From assembly GCA_017546745.1 (NCBI GenBank), contig JAFYRZ010000187.1:1-11276 (forward strand): 11,276 nucleotides of DNA, written 5' to 3'. Each line of letters starts with the position of its first letter. The first letter of the stretch is position 1. Shown here in pieces: positions 4,920 through 11,276 of this stretch. This DNA comes from Clostridia bacterium. GTDB taxonomy: Bacteria > Bacillota_A > Clostridia > Oscillospirales > CAG-272. The notes under the pieces are model-generated. The model made no database searches, had not been told where the DNA came from, and was given only the letters and a program-made list of their open reading frames with translations. Position numbers and translations under genes: made by a program.

Positions 4920-7457
4920 ATGAAGAAAATTCTCGTGATCGACGGAAACAGCATTATAAACCGTGCCTTTTACGGTGTGCGTCCGCTGACGACCAAGAGC
5001 GGAAAGCATACTAATGCTATTTTCGGTATGATAAACATAATCATGAAGCAGATGAACGCTATCAAGCCGGATTATGCGGCGGTTGCGTTCGATCTTAAGC
5101 ACCCTACCTTCAGGCACGAGCTTTATCCCGAATACAAGGCAGGCAGACACGCAACGCCGGAGGAGCTAAAGTCGCAGTTCCCCGACGCAAAGGAATGTCT
5201 TTCGCTTATGGGCATACACGTGCTTGAGATGCCGGGCTGGGAGGCAGACGACCTGCAGGGCACGGTTGCAAAAATGGCGTACACCGTCGAGGATACCGAA
5301 AGCTACGTGCTTTCGGGCGACCGCGACCTTCTTCAGCTCATCGGAGATAAGGTGACGGTGCTTTTGGCAACCAACCAGGATACGGTAACCATGAAAAGAG
5401 CCGAGTTCAACGAAAAATACGGGGTTGAGCCCGAGCAGTTCGTTGATATGAAGGCGCTTATGGGAGATTCCTCGGATAACATCCCCGGCGTTGCGGGAGT
5501 GGGTGAGAAGACCGCCGCAAATCTTATCAAGGAATTCGGAAGCCTTGACGGTATTTATGATAATATAGATGATAAAAGGATCACCAAGGGCGTGCGTGAG
5601 AAGCTTTTGCGTGATAAGGACAACGCATATCTTTCAAAAAAGCTTGCCGCGATCGACACGAAAGCGCCCGTAGCCTTTACTCTCGAGGATCTTCGCTACA
5701 CGGGTGTTGACGAGGGCGGACTTTACGACAAGTTCACCGAGCTTGAGCTTTCCTCGTTTATCGTTAAATTCGGTCTTAAAAAGAGCAAGGCCGAGGCGCC
5801 GAGCGGCAGCGACGCTCCCGCTTACGACGCAAAGGAATACGAAAGCATAAGCGTCGAGGACCTTATAAAGATCAAGCCGAGCCGCTTTTCCTATGAAAAA
5901 ATCGGTGAGCGCTCATACGTTACCTTTGGTGAAAAATGCTACGCGACCGATGCGCCTCTCTCGTCTCTTGCCGAGCTTTTTGACGGAGCGGAGGTTATCT
6001 GCTACGACGGAAAAAGGCTCTTACACGAGCTTGCCGACGCAGGTATTCCTACCGACAGCATCATTCCCATCGACCTTATGCTCTACGCTTACGTGATAAG
6101 CCCCGGCGGCTCTACATCCGGCGTTGAACCGCTTGCATCAATGTTTCTTGGCACGTCATTAGGTCAGGACGACCCCAAGGCGCACGTTTTCGAGGCACTT
6201 GAGGCAACTCTCGCAAAGAAGATAGAGGCCGACGGACTCTCGGATATTCTCTATAAAATAGAGCTCCCTCTTCTTAAAATTCTCTTTGAGATCGAGCGAA
6301 AGGGATTCAAAATAGATCCTGTCAAGATGCGCGAGTTTGGAGAGGAATTAGCTAAATTGGTACAGGAATTGCAAACATCTATTTACAATTTAGCAGGAAA
6401 AACCTTTAATATCAATTCTCCAAAGCAGCTTGCCGAGGTTCTTTTCGTAGATCTTGGTCTGCCTTACAACAAGAAAAAGAGCAAGAGCGGATACTCTACC
6501 GATGCCGAGACCCTTGAGGGGCTTCGCCAATATTCCCCGATCATAGACGATCTACTTGAATACAGACAGGTCACGAAGCTTCTTAACACCTACGCGCTCG
6601 TTTTACCGACCGTTGCGGACGAAAACGATAGGATACACACCGACTTTAAGCAAGCGCTTACCGCTACGGGACGGCTTTCAAGCGCCGACCCTAATTTACA
6701 GAACATTCCCATCAGAACCAAGCTCGGACGCGAGATGAGAAGATTCTTTATTGCGGACGAGGGATATACTCTCGTTGATGCTGACTACTCGCAGATCGAG
6801 CTTCGCCTGCTTGCACATATCTCCGATGACTATAATATGATAGAGTCGTTTAAGGAAGGGCTTGACATACACAAAAAGACTGCGGCGGCAGTGTTCAATA
6901 TGCCCGAGGAATACGTTACCGAGGATATGAGAAAGAGAGCAAAGGCGGTCAACTTCGGTATAATTTACGGTATAAGCGGCTTTTCTCTTGCTAAGGACAT
7001 CGGCACTACTACCTCCGAGGCATCCGGCTATATCAAAAATTACCTTATGAACTACCCCTCGGTCGACAGATATCTTATCGACGTTGTTGAAAACGCGAAG
7101 GAAAATGGCTATACCGCGACGCCTATGGGCAGAAGAAGATATATCCCCGAGCTTACCGCGCAAAACGGTATGATACGCGCCTTTGGCAAGAGGGTCGCTA
7201 TGAACGCGCCTATCCAGGGTGCGGCGGCTGACATTATGAAGCTTGCGATGATCAGGGTAGACGAAAGGCTTAAGTCTGAGGGCATCGACGGCAGGATCGT
7301 TATGCAGGTGCATGACGAAATAATCGTTGAGGTCAGGGACAGCGAAACGGAAAGATGCAAGGCGATCATTCGCGAGGAGATGGAAAACGTGCAGGCGCTC
7401 TCGGTTCCTCTTACGGTTGACGTAACGAGCGGTAAAAGCTGGCTTGAGCAGGAATAA
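4920..7457 (+). CDS. polA: DNA polymerase I
   Basis: PolA fills gaps during Okazaki-fragment maturation and excision repair. The 845-residue product has a 5'-3' exonuclease domain (about 1-290) with acidic metal-site residues D8, D58, E108, D110, D111, D134, D136, D183 and D186. A degenerate 3'-5' exonuclease region (about 305-440) lacks the proofreading DxE motif, as is common in Bacillota. The polymerase domain (about 450-845) has motif A with D622 in DYSQIEL, O-helix residues K675, F679 and Y683, and motif C HDE at 798-800. F679 matches the Phe position that discriminates against dideoxynucleotides poorly. I chose the ATG at 4920 because the family starts MKKILVIDGNS. An in-frame ATG at 4893 would add nine residues and overlap the upstream gene. 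AGAAAGGA is about 15 nt upstream, longer than usual. Bases 6345-6422 have odd codon use. Confidence 0.97.
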   Translation: MKKILVIDGNSIINRAFYGVRPLTTKSGKHTNAIFGMINIIMKQMNAIKPDYAAVAFDLKHPTFRHELYPEYKAGRHATPEELKSQFPDAKECLSLMGIHVLEMPGWEADDLQGTVAKMAYTVEDTESYVLSGDRDLLQLIGDKVTVLLATNQDTVTMKRAEFNEKYGVEPEQFVDMKALMGDSSDNIPGVAGVGEKTAANLIKEFGSLDGIYDNIDDKRITKGVREKLLRDKDNAYLSKKLAAIDTKAPVAFTLEDLRYTGVDEGGLYDKFTELELSSFIVKFGLKKSKAEAPSGSDAPAYDAKEYESISVEDLIKIKPSRFSYEKIGERSYVTFGEKCYATDAPLSSLAELFDGAEVICYDGKRLLHELADAGIPTDSIIPIDLMLYAYVISPGGSTSGVEPLASMFLGTSLGQDDPKAHVFEALEATLAKKIEADGLSDILYKIELPLLKILFEIERKGFKIDPVKMREFGEELAKLVQELQTSIYNLAGKTFNINSPKQLAEVLFVDLGLPYNKKKSKSGYSTDAETLEGLRQYSPIIDDLLEYRQVTKLLNTYALVLPTVADENDRIHTDFKQALTATGRLSSADPNLQNIPIRTKLGREMRRFFIADEGYTLVDADYSQIELRLLAHISDDYNMIESFKEGLDIHKKTAAAVFNMPEEYVTEDMRKRAKAVNFGIIYGISGFSLAKDIGTTTSEASGYIKNYLMNYPSVDRYLIDVVENAKENGYTATPMGRRRYIPELTAQNGMIRAFGKRVAMNAPIQGAAADIMKLAMIRVDERLKSEGIDGRIVMQVHDEIIVEVRDSETERCKAIIREEMENVQALSVPLTVDVTSGKSWLEQE

Positions 7458-7468
7458 TTTAAATAGAT

Positions 7469-7501
7469 ATGCACCTCGGATTTTCGAGGTGCATTTTTTT
7501 A
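7469..7501 (+). terminator. Intrinsic terminator after polA
   Basis: GCACCTCG (7471-7478) and CGAGGTGC (7485-7492) form a perfect 8-bp stem, extendable to 10 bp with flanking AT pairs, around a 6-nt loop. A run of T residues follows at 7494-7501. It begins 11 nt after the polA stop. On the minus strand only a loose AT-rich tail follows the stem, so it may also end the convergent sipL-like transcript, but less efficiently. Confidence 0.92.
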
Positions 7502-7525
7502 TTAAACAATGTTATAACTTTTTTA

Positions 7526-9079
7526 TCAATAAATTATAAGTCGCTTAACGCCCGAAAGCCCTCCGCTTTTTGAAGGTGCTGCGACAACGTCTATGCCGAG
7601 AGAGTTGATATTTGCAACGGCACGGGAGGTCGTGTCAAAGCGCTTTGCAACCTCGTAGAGTGACTCGTCCTTATCGGGGTAATAAACCACCACCTTGCGA
7701 GATGCTCCCTCGCCCTTTTCCTCTTTTATGCTTACCGAGGAAATATAGCGGCAGGTTCTATCCGAAACGGCAACGCCTCCAAAGCAAAGGTTGCACGCAA
7801 GCAGTATCTCATCCTTATCTATCATACAGCAAGCTCCGCTAACCGACGTAAGAATATCATAGGTGACTGTATCGATGTTTTGACAAGTATTGTTTACAAT
7901 ACACTCGTAAGGTACGGAGGTTTTAAAGCTTACGTAGCTTACAGCACCGTCTTCGCTTACCTGGGTCGCAGCTCCTGTATATCTGATCTCTCCGGTCAGG
8001 AAAATACTATCACCCTCACCTCTTGCGGGGTCAGGCTTTACGACGGCATCGGTTATGATTATATCCCTCGCCTCGGAAAGTCCGAGCTCCATGCGGTCCT
8101 TACGCACCTCGCTTCTGATGCACTCGGATATAGGCATCATGACGCTCTCAAGCTTTACGGTGTTATATTCAAGCTCCACATCTCTGCCGGGCGCGTAGGC
8201 ATCGGTCGGCATGCTTACGGCAATATTCTCATCCTCAAGCACGGTAAGGTCAAGAATAAGGTCGCAGGTTAGCTCACAGCCGTCCTCGGTCGGACGAACG
8301 CTTACGGTAAGCGAGGATAGGTTAGGTATCGCAAAAAGCGATACAGGGTCCTTACATCCCGCGGGGCACTCCTCGTTTATCTCTAAGGTCATCTTCTCAA
8401 CCGTTGGGGCAAGAGGCGCGCACATCGCCGCGCACTCGACCCTGATCTCTCCCTTTACGAATATCATGCCGTCGCGCATCTCAACGCTTTTTATTTCAGG
8501 TGTCGCACTCTTCGCGATAACAGTAAGATCGTCTGCCATAACCCCCTCGAGCAAGGCAAGCCTTTCCGCATATTCCCTTTCAGGCAGGTGGGTTACGCTT
8601 GTCGAGCGGACATGGGTAAAATCATCCTTAAACTCTAATTTTCCACTACCGAACTCCTCCGGGATTCGAATACACTCTTCATTAAACCCGTGAATATTTG
8701 ACGCAACGGTGGATTTAGCCACGAGCTTACGCGGGGTCGTTGCTCTTATTGTCGAGTTTACGATTCGCGAGGTAATATACGTGTGAGCGAGGGTGTCGCA
8801 CTCGCAACGGATGGAGGATTCATAATCCCGAGAAAACTCTGCCGATGTAAGCTTACCCTCGGAGTCAACGTAAATAACGTTATAGGTTACAACGCCGCAC
8901 CCCGAGATCTGCCCCGCATCAAGGTACGCACCGCCAACCGACAACGACTCCCTTGTCATAATTATTCTTTTAATATCCCCAAGATAATCGGGAAGCGTAA
9001 AGTCGCAGCTGACGTCACAAGCGACCTCTCTCTGTACGGCACATTTTTTATAGGAAATTTCCTCTATCAATCTTTCCAT
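7526..9079 (-). CDS. sipL: SipL-like spore morphogenesis protein (DUF3794/SPOCS repeats plus LysM)
   Basis: The 517-residue protein has the layout of SipL, the clostridial mother-cell protein that anchors the spore coat by binding SpoIVA through its LysM domain. The N-terminal part has CDFTLPDYLGDIKRII at about residues 25-40, typical of the DUF3794/SPOCS family. Two further segments of similar beta-rich composition follow (about 155-300 and 305-450). The C-terminus (about 463-517) is a LysM-like module with DESLYEVAKRFDTTSRAVANIN and a closing VKRLIIY. There is no signal peptide, consistent with a cytoplasmic mother-cell role. I prefer the ATG at 9079: AGGTGG sits just upstream, whereas the GTG at 9088 would overlap that site. 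The stop is TGA. The gene is monocistronic, between two terminators, with a candidate sigma-E promoter. Assignment to SipL rather than another SPOCS protein rests on the LysM. Confidence 0.85.
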   Translation of the reverse strand: MERLIEEISYKKCAVQREVACDVSCDFTLPDYLGDIKRIIMTRESLSVGGAYLDAGQISGCGVVTYNVIYVDSEGKLTSAEFSRDYESSIRCECDTLAHTYITSRIVNSTIRATTPRKLVAKSTVASNIHGFNEECIRIPEEFGSGKLEFKDDFTHVRSTSVTHLPEREYAERLALLEGVMADDLTVIAKSATPEIKSVEMRDGMIFVKGEIRVECAAMCAPLAPTVEKMTLEINEECPAGCKDPVSLFAIPNLSSLTVSVRPTEDGCELTCDLILDLTVLEDENIAVSMPTDAYAPGRDVELEYNTVKLESVMMPISECIRSEVRKDRMELGLSEARDIIITDAVVKPDPARGEGDSIFLTGEIRYTGAATQVSEDGAVSYVSFKTSVPYECIVNNTCQNIDTVTYDILTSVSGACCMIDKDEILLACNLCFGGVAVSDRTCRYISSVSIKEEKGEGASRKVVVYYPDKDESLYEVAKRFDTTSRAVANINSLGIDVVAAPSKSGGLSGVKRLIIY

Positions 9080-9128
9080 TTTACCCACCTTTCCCTCGGC
9101 AAGCGCCGAAATCTAAAATTCTTACTTA

Positions 9129-9155
9129 ATTATATGATGGGCTGCTCTCGCTTAT
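9129..9155 (-). promoter_or_regulatory. Candidate sigma-E (mother-cell) promoter of sipL
   Basis: On the minus strand, CATATAAT (9129-9136) lies 16 nt downstream of ATA (9153-9155). The sigma-E consensus is ATA, 16-18 nt, CATACANT; the match differs at one defined base of the -10. The predicted transcript would start about 40 nt upstream of the ATG. Expression of SipL in the mother cell under sigma-E is known from clostridia, which supports the reading, although CATATAAT also contains a sigma-A-like TATAAT without a good -35. Confidence 0.5.
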
Positions 9156-9185
9156 TACCTTTTATTTTACAAAGCATATTTTTAT

Positions 9186-9228
9186 AAAAAAATAGCAGAT
9201 ATGACAACAAATGTTGTCATATCTGCTA
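9186..9228 (-). terminator. Strong intrinsic terminator after hprK
   Basis: A perfect 16-bp inverted repeat, TAGCAGATATGACAAC (9193-9208) with its complement at 9213-9228, surrounds a 4-nt loop. On the minus strand it is followed by seven T residues (9186-9192). It starts 10 nt after the hprK stop codon and separates hprK from the sipL-like gene, so each is its own transcription unit. The stem is unusually long for a terminator. Confidence 0.95.
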
Positions 9229-9238
9229 AGAAATGCGG

Positions 9239-10168
9239 TTACATACCCATATTTTCCATAAGCTTTTTATTAAATTCCTGCGCGGTATTATATCCCATAC
9301 GCTTTTGTCTGTTGTTCATAGCGGCAACCTCGATAACGACCGAGAGGTTTCTACCGGGACAAACGGGGAGAACTATCGAGGGGACCTTTATGCCGAGGAT
9401 ATCGGTGGTATGCTCCTCGAGTCCGAGCCTGTCGTACATCTTTCCGTCCTGCCAGGGCTCAAGATTTATAACGAGATCTATCTTCTCGGTCTCCTTGACC
9501 GAGCCCATACCGAAAAGTCGTCTTACGTCTACGATACCGATACCGCGAAGCTCAACGTAATGCCTGATAAGTGCGGGCGCCTGACCGACGAGGGTGTGGG
9601 TGGATACGCGCTTTATCTCGACCGCATCGTCTGCTATAAGCCTGTGTCCGCGCTTGATAAGCTCTATCGCGGTCTCGCTCTTACCGACACCGGAGTCTCC
9701 GATAAGAAGAATACCCTCACCGTAGACCTCAACGAGAACGCCGTGTCTTGTAATTCTCGGTCCGAGCTCTACGTTAAGATATGAGATAAGTCCCGCCATA
9801 AATTCCGACGTTCTCTCGGAGGTTCTAAGAAGCGGAACTCTGTGCTTTTCCGCGAGAGCGATGGTTTCGGGCATAATTTCGATAGATGAGGACACGATAA
9901 CGCCGACCGGCGCAGAGCGGAAGAAGTCCTCTACCCTTCTGTACCTCTCCTCATCGGGCAGCTGCGCCAAAAACAGGTTTTCAACCTTTCCTATGATCTG
10001 CAGACGCGACTGCTCGTAGTGGTCGTAAAATCCGACCATCTGAAGTCCGGGGCGGTTTACGCGCGCGGAGGTCAAAAGAATATTTTCGGGAAGGTCGGGC
10101 AGGTGTATGGTTTCAAGCTGAAACTTCTCTATGACCCTCGATAACGGTACGCTGTAATTCTCGTCCAT
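9239..10168 (-). CDS. hprK: HPr kinase/phosphorylase
   Basis: HprK phosphorylates and dephosphorylates HPr of the phosphotransferase system at Ser46, setting carbon catabolite repression through CcpA in Gram-positive bacteria. The 309-residue product has the normal family length. The N-terminal domain spans about residues 1-130. The C-terminal catalytic domain has His142, the P-loop GDSGVGKS at 157-164 with Lys163, paired Asp180 and Asp181, and the family signature ELRGIGIVDVR at 206-216. All catalytic positions are present, so it should be active. I chose the ATG at 10168: AAAGGA lies 7 nt upstream and the family starts near this point. A longer reading from 10240 would begin inside the promoter. 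The gene is monocistronic, ends in TAA, and is divergent from the lipoprotein gene. No HPr gene is in the window. Confidence 0.97.
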   Translation of the reverse strand: MDENYSVPLSRVIEKFQLETIHLPDLPENILLTSARVNRPGLQMVGFYDHYEQSRLQIIGKVENLFLAQLPDEERYRRVEDFFRSAPVGVIVSSSIEIMPETIALAEKHRVPLLRTSERTSEFMAGLISYLNVELGPRITRHGVLVEVYGEGILLIGDSGVGKSETAIELIKRGHRLIADDAVEIKRVSTHTLVGQAPALIRHYVELRGIGIVDVRRLFGMGSVKETEKIDLVINLEPWQDGKMYDRLGLEEHTTDILGIKVPSIVLPVCPGRNLSVVIEVAAMNNRQKRMGYNTAQEFNKKLMENMGM

Positions 10169-10211
10169 AGCTTTTCCTTTGCAAATAGAGATTATTGTTT
10201 TTATTATTAGT

Positions 10212-10240
10212 ATTGTATCACACTTACGGTAAAATTTCAA
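10212..10240 (-). promoter_or_regulatory. Sigma-A-type promoter of hprK
   Basis: On the minus strand, TTGAAA (10235-10240) is followed after 17 nt by TACAAT (10212-10217), with TG one base before the -10 (an extended -10). Transcription should start near 10205, giving a leader of about 37 nt. Its position confirms the shorter hprK start at 10168. Confidence 0.85.
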
Positions 10241-10290
10241 TCGTTGTTATAAAAAAATCGGCATATTTTTGTTAAAAATATTTTATTGAC

Positions 10291-10319
10291 TTGATTTTTT
10301 AATATATTTTTGGTATACT
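10291..10319 (+). promoter_or_regulatory. Sigma-A-type promoter of the lipoprotein gene
   Basis: TTGATT (10291-10296), a 17-nt AT-rich spacer and TATACT (10314-10319) form a good vegetative promoter, with transcription expected near 10326. It is back to back with the hprK promoter; about 50 nt separate the two -35 elements. Confidence 0.75.
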
Positions 10320-10349
10320 TTTATTAAATTTAATCAGGAGATGACTAAA

Positions 10350-11276
10350 ATGATAAAAAAACTCCTTGCAATAATACTTACCTTAGCGACACTTCTCTCT
10401 CTTGTCGCATGCGGCGGATACGAGGCTATCCCCAGCACCGAGGAGGAGAGCCGTACTGTTATGACGATCACGGTAAACGAAAAGGTTTACGACGTGAAAT
10501 ACGAGCTTTACCGCGCATTTTTCCTCACCTACAAGGCGCAGATCCTTGAGGACGAGGATGCGCTCTTCTCGGAAGATGCCGAGGAATATATCGAGGCGAT
10601 AAACGAAAGGGTTATCGATGCGATAAGCGAGGTATACTCTGCTTTTTACGTCTGCGAGAATATCGGTGTTGACCTTGACTCACGCGCGTATAAGAAAAGA
10701 ATAAACGGTTATATTGACGACAGCGTTGCCGCGATACAGCTCCTTTACACCGACGACGAGGGAAACTCCCCGAGCGACGAGGCGGCATACGGCATCTACC
10801 TCGAAAGACTTAAGGCGAGCTACCTTAACTACTCGGTAAGCATTCTTCTTTACAAGTACGAGCTTGCGCTCGAGGCTATCGATAACTACTATTTCGGCTC
10901 GGTTGACTACACCGACCCGTCACTTTCGGGAACGCTTGGCGCACTTGAATACACGAAGGATGATATCCGCGAGTTTTATGAGAGCGACGAGTCTGTGAAG
11001 CTTTACGTTGCGACCATCGCATCTACCGCGGCAAACGCAAAGGAGCGCGCAGAAACGCTTAAGGCAAGGCTCGAGGAGGCGAAAATCGGCGGTGAGGCAG
11101 CGGTTATCGATACCATAATCGCAAACTCCACGATATCCTTTGCCTCCGAGATCGAGGCGGGCGAGGTCATAGGCAGACACTCGCTTGACAAGTTCTACTA
11201 CGGTGACTATATCGACGCGGCATTTTCTCTTGATTACGGAGAGGTGAGCGAGGTCATCGAGATCGTTGACGGCAAG
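10350..11276 (+). CDS. Lipoprotein, PrsA/SurA-like foldase candidate (partial, C-terminus missing)
   Basis: The 309 codons present start MIKKLLAIILTLATLLSLVA, a lipoprotein signal peptide, with lipobox LVAC and the lipidated cysteine at residue 21. The mature part should be anchored outside the membrane. An early segment (TITVNEKVYDVKYELYRAFF, about 34-53) resembles the N-terminal chaperone region of SurA/PrsA proteins. The last visible stretch (DAAFSLDYGEVSEVIEIVDG) resembles the end of a parvulin domain, where AAF...GEVS is typical. The body between is helical, acidic and divergent, and I see no clear parvulin catalytic residues. A peptidyl-prolyl isomerase or foldase role is therefore likely in kind but not certain in activity. 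AGGAG lies 9 nt before the ATG at 10350; an in-frame ATG at 10341 is too close to it. The gene runs off the window. Confidence 0.8.
   Translation, partial: MIKKLLAIILTLATLLSLVACGGYEAIPSTEEESRTVMTITVNEKVYDVKYELYRAFFLTYKAQILEDEDALFSEDAEEYIEAINERVIDAISEVYSAFYVCENIGVDLDSRAYKKRINGYIDDSVAAIQLLYTDDEGNSPSDEAAYGIYLERLKASYLNYSVSILLYKYELALEAIDNYYFGSVDYTDPSLSGTLGALEYTKDDIREFYESDESVKLYVATIASTAANAKERAETLKARLEEAKIGGEAAVIDTIIANSTISFASEIEAGEVIGRHSLDKFYYGDYIDAAFSLDYGEVSEVIEIVDGK

Noticed and set aside
9080..9088. GTG start for the sipL-like gene
   Set aside because: The GTG is part of the AGGTGG sequence that serves as ribosome binding site for the ATG at 9079.
9193..9228. Perfect 16-bp inverted repeat as a mobile-element end or regulator site
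   Set aside because: It is followed by seven T residues on the minus strand just after the hprK stop, which is the signature of an intrinsic terminator.
10224..10232. TTACGGTAA palindrome between the -35 and -10 of hprK as an operator
   Set aside because: It is only 9 bp, occurs once, and does not match the CcpA cre consensus, so chance is a sufficient explanation.
10169..10240. Longer hprK start adding 24 residues
   Set aside because: The extension begins at the promoter -35 and covers the -10, and the ATG at 10168 has a proper ribosome binding site and fits the family length.

Overview
The window looks like chromosomal DNA from an endospore-forming member of the Bacillota, most likely an uncultured clostridium. 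Three things point there: a bifunctional HPr kinase/phosphorylase (hprK), a SipL-like spore morphogenesis protein (DUF3794/SPOCS repeats plus a LysM domain), and a PolA whose proofreading domain is degenerate. Ribosome binding sites are strong AGGAGG types. All ten complete genes end in TAA (8) or TGA (2); none ends in TAG.

Layout. Positions 1-3325 (minus strand) hold the head of the S10 ribosomal-protein operon in canonical order: rpsJ, rplC, rplD, rplW, rplB, rpsS, rplV (rplV is cut by the left edge). A clear vegetative promoter at 3589-3617 drives it through a structured leader of about 255 nt. That leader can hide the rpsJ ribosome binding site in a 7-bp stem. Positions 3893-7457 (plus strand) hold an unrecognised eight-segment membrane protein gene followed 4 nt later by polA, closed by a strong terminator. 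Positions 7526-9079 (minus) carry the sipL-like gene behind a candidate sigma-E promoter. Positions 9239-10168 (minus) carry hprK with its own promoter and a 16-bp-stem terminator. From 10350 (plus) a lipoprotein resembling PrsA/SurA-type foldases runs off the right edge.

The genes are core housekeeping functions (translation, DNA repair/replication, carbon catabolite control, spore coat assembly, secretion) and do not form one pathway. I see no mobile element, CRISPR array, phage gene or defence system, and no convincing new multi-gene system.

Points worth a second look: (1) rpsJ, an essential gene, is broken by an in-frame TAG at codon 24 while the rest of the protein is intact; (2) the S10 leader has an anti-Shine-Dalgarno stem and a two-codon mini-ORF; (3) three hairpins fill an unusually long rpsJ-rplC gap; (4) a 78-bp AT-rich patch with foreign-looking codon choice lies inside polA; (5) sipL has a sigma-E-like promoter.
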